Below are positions 62,669-64,000 of a stretch of 64,000 nucleotides of DNA, piece after piece. The stretch spans positions 1 through 64,000 of the forward strand of contig NZ_JAVDQI010000007.1 in assembly GCF_031454185.1 (NCBI RefSeq). The letters run 5' to 3'. Position numbers and translations under genes: made by a program. Each line of letters starts with the position of its first letter. Within the stretch, counting starts at the first letter, position 1. The DNA comes from Methanococcoides alaskense. Its GTDB lineage: Archaea; Halobacteriota; Methanosarcinia; Methanosarcinales; Methanosarcinaceae. Below the pieces are notes generated by a model. The model saw only the letters and a program-made list of their open reading frames with translations, was not told the DNA's origin and made no database searches.

Positions 62669-62686
62669 TAGTTACTGTCGTTACTA
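62669..62686. promoter_or_regulatory. MarR-type operator, site 2
   Basis: TAGTTACTGTCGTTACTA matches site 1 at 14 of 18 positions, including the full right arm CGTTACTA. It lies 46 bp further upstream, about four and a half helical turns. Confidence 0.65.
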
Positions 62687-62828
62687 TATTTTGGAAAACT
62701 TGCTACAGAAATGTAATGACTCCAGCAGTTGCGTTGAGTCTGTTATACAAAAAAAGTTATGAAAACTATAGATATCACTGTAATTAAGAAATTGTTGTGA
62801 TTCCTGGCTTTCTAATTAAACACTAAAC

Positions 62829-63323
62829 TTACTTCGGATCATGAGAAATAGATGCTTCATCCACATCAAGACCTATTTCGGAATAAATGGGATCACATGC
62901 TTTTTTAAGCAGTAGTTTTAAATTATCCCTTTCCTCACTGCTGAACTCTGAAAATATCATGTTGTCCCAATCAGCAAGTTTTTGCCAGATTGTTTCTTGT
63001 ATGGCTTTTCCTTTTTCAGTTAGGTAAACTTTGTAAGCCCTTCTGTCGTTTTCATCCTGCTTCCTGAATATATATCCTTCAGATTCCAGTTTTTTAATTG
63101 CACGCATACTTGTCGTTTTGCTAACCGTGAGGGACTTTGCAAGATTTTCCTGAGAGACTCCTTCTTTCCTGTAATAAAGCATCATTAAAAAATCATAATC
63201 TCCCCATCCAAATCCATAAGGTTTCAACTCTCTGGACATGTATGCGATTTTGCTTCTGGAAAGCATTGTTATAGGACCTGCAATTTCCATAGGATTATAT
63301 TGTGATTCTTGTTCTTCCATCAT
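62829..63323 (-). CDS. MarR-family transcriptional regulator
   Basis: 164 residues with the winged helix-turn-helix of MarR proteins: EGVSQENLAKSLTVSKTTSM (helix-turn-helix, about 53-72) and the wing DENDRRAYKVYLTEKG (about 89-104). The start has GAGGA upstream. It lies 263 bp upstream of the Rdh-like gene on the same strand; two matching palindromes lie between them. A half-site TACTAACG (63362-63369) lies upstream of its own start, which suggests autoregulation. No ligand is known. Confidence 0.93.
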   Translation of the reverse strand: MMEEQESQYNPMEIAGPITMLSRSKIAYMSRELKPYGFGWGDYDFLMMLYYRKEGVSQENLAKSLTVSKTTSMRAIKKLESEGYIFRKQDENDRRAYKVYLTEKGKAIQETIWQKLADWDNMIFSEFSSEERDNLKLLLKKACDPIYSEIGLDVDEASISHDPK

Positions 63324-63373
63324 TATTTTTCCTCAAAAGCCAGATTCAAGATGAAATCGTGTACTAACGTAAA

Positions 63374-63505
63374 TTACAAAATAAAAAACACTGCCAGGCT
63401 TATTACTACTCCCATAATTGCCAGTATAGTGTACTTCTTATTTTTAGCTGTGGAACATTTATTTGTGCATGTCCTACATTGTTTGTTACATTGAACTTTT
63501 GACAT
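63374..63505 (-). CDS. 43-residue cysteine-rich single-pass membrane protein
   Basis: ATG at 63505 with GGGAGGA 6 nt upstream, the strongest ribosome site in this area. The N-terminal 20 residues hold CX3CX2CX3C (C6, C10, C13, C17); after a lysine-rich stretch follows one membrane helix (about 26-43). The protein could be a small membrane anchor binding a metal or iron-sulfur cluster. It is followed by marR on the same strand and preceded by a hairpin after the OsmC gene. I recognise no family. Confidence 0.72.
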   Translation of the reverse strand: MSKVQCNKQCRTCTNKCSTAKNKKYTILAIMGVVISLAVFFIL

Positions 63506-63549
63506 TATAATCCTCCCTATAATCTATTAAGCTTATAAAATGAGATATG

Positions 63550-63582
63550 CTCAGAAAGAACCGGTTAAGACTTCTTTCTGAG
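63550..63582 (-). terminator. Hairpin between OsmC gene and 43-residue ORF
   Basis: CTCAGAAAGAA and TTCTTTCTGAG form a perfect 11-bp stem with an 11-nt loop, between the OsmC stop (63609) and the small ORF start. A weak T-stretch follows, so it could end the OsmC transcript. Confidence 0.65.
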
Positions 63583-63608
63583 TGATCGGTTGTATTTCTG
63601 TTGGAATA

Positions 63609-64000
63609 TTACTCGACGATGTTTCCGTTCAGGTAAATATTTGATTCGACCTCAGTTTCATTGAGGAAAGCCTCTCCTGCAAAACAGCATCTAACCGATT
63701 GGACAAAGAATTGGTTTAGATCTTCTTCATCTGCCTTACTGTTTACAATAACTCGAGAAGTTATTGTGTCGGCATAGCCTGCCATGTCGGTAGTCATGTA
63801 GTCTTCCTGTCTATAGTCGATCTGCTGCTCCACGCGGTAGTCGTCGATAACGACATCTCTGAAATACATGTCGTTTACGGTAAGCTGGCTCATCAGACAA
63901 AAGGCTGTACCTGACGTCAGATAATCCAGTGATGTAGGTGCTTTATCCGGGCCTTCGTATCCATAGCTGTCGTCCGCATAGAGATCAAAGGCAAAATAAT
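63609..64000 (-). CDS. OsmC-family protein (partial, 5' end beyond window)
   Basis: At least 130 residues; the frame stays open from 63893 to the window end, so the ATG at 63893 is internal. The conserved OsmC/Ohr-like N-half YEGPDKAPTSLDYLTSGTAF and the C-half SVRCCFAGEAFLNE are visible. The redox cysteines are likely those in TAFCLMSQ and SVRCCF. These proteins reduce organic hydroperoxides or bind small thiols. It lies upstream of the small membrane protein and marR on the same strand. MarR-family regulators often control osmC or ohr. Confidence 0.82.
   Translation of the reverse strand, partial: YFAFDLYADDSYGYEGPDKAPTSLDYLTSGTAFCLMSQLTVNDMYFRDVVIDDYRVEQQIDYRQEDYMTTDMAGYADTITSRVIVNSKADEEDLNQFFVQSVRCCFAGEAFLNETEVESNIYLNGNIVE

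Noticed and set aside
63309..63494. 61-codon frame on the plus strand
   Set aside because: It overlaps on the opposite strand a short ORF with a strong ribosome site and patterned cysteines, which is the better gene.

Overview
This window is chromosomal DNA of a methanogenic archaeon of the order Methanosarcinales, most like the marine methylotrophic genera Methanococcoides or Methanolobus. The grounds are a complete coenzyme F430 gene cluster (cfbA-E), archaeal lipid genes (egsA, carS), GatD, a fused-type EndA, a MtaA/MtbA-family methylcobamide:CoM methyltransferase, CooC, cytochrome-c maturation genes, Pilin_N and PGF-type surface proteins, and low to moderate G+C. The genus is an inference; no rRNA gene is present.

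Layout. 0-2.3 kb: a solo cas1 at the left edge, then tRNA-Leu(CAG) flanked by two truncated tRNA-Leu remnants. 2.6-9.4 kb: purD-argF, hcp with a cupin, carS-pyrE and rubrerythrin. 9.5-11.6 kb: a CcmF split into two genes in reversed order. 11.6-18.7 kb: cfbA-cfbE-cfbD-cfbC-cfbB-endA, then alaX, on the minus strand. 19-24.3 kb: conserved archaeal genes (DUF2150, UPF0179, egsA, DUF63, a SpoIIM-like protein, a PurP paralogue). 24.5-25.3 kb: DUF5371-type protein and pilin. 25.4-32.5 kb: gatD, argH and two sensor histidine kinases. 32.7-36.3 kb: a znuABC-type metal importer divergent from a lipoprotein acetolactate decarboxylase, with a nested palindrome between them. 36.5-42.5 kb: dapL, aroC, a CDF exporter, cooC-cupin, a PEBP lipoprotein and a polyferredoxin-like membrane protein.

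42.5-47.4 kb is a mosaic. It holds a truncated copy of superoxide reductase, a large repeat-bearing surface protein, truncated copies of a TctA-family permease and of a MIP18/DUF59 protein, a 5'-truncated relic ORF overlapping a 55-residue cysteine-rich ORF, and then intact superoxide reductase and a methyltransferase. The intact permease follows at 47.6 kb. 49-60 kb: an HD hydrolase, cbiZ, pyrF, acsA, a long gene-free stretch with a possible structured RNA, membrane pyrophosphatase, and small conserved proteins. 60-64 kb: a tRNA thiolation enzyme, then a group made of a reductive-dehalogenase/QueG-like iron-sulfur protein, a MarR regulator with repeated palindromic sites, a 43-residue CX3CX2CX3C membrane protein, and an OsmC-family gene cut by the window edge.

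The genes cover methanogen cofactor biosynthesis, amino acid and nucleotide synthesis, envelope lipids and surface proteins, metal homeostasis, and an oxidative/nitrosative stress set (Hcp, rubrerythrin, superoxide reductase, OsmC). The most unusual parts are the mosaic at 42.5-46.3 kb, the MarR/Rdh-like group at 61.4-64 kb, the reversed split CcmF, the nested palindrome upstream of znuA, and the tRNA-Leu remnants beside the lone cas1.
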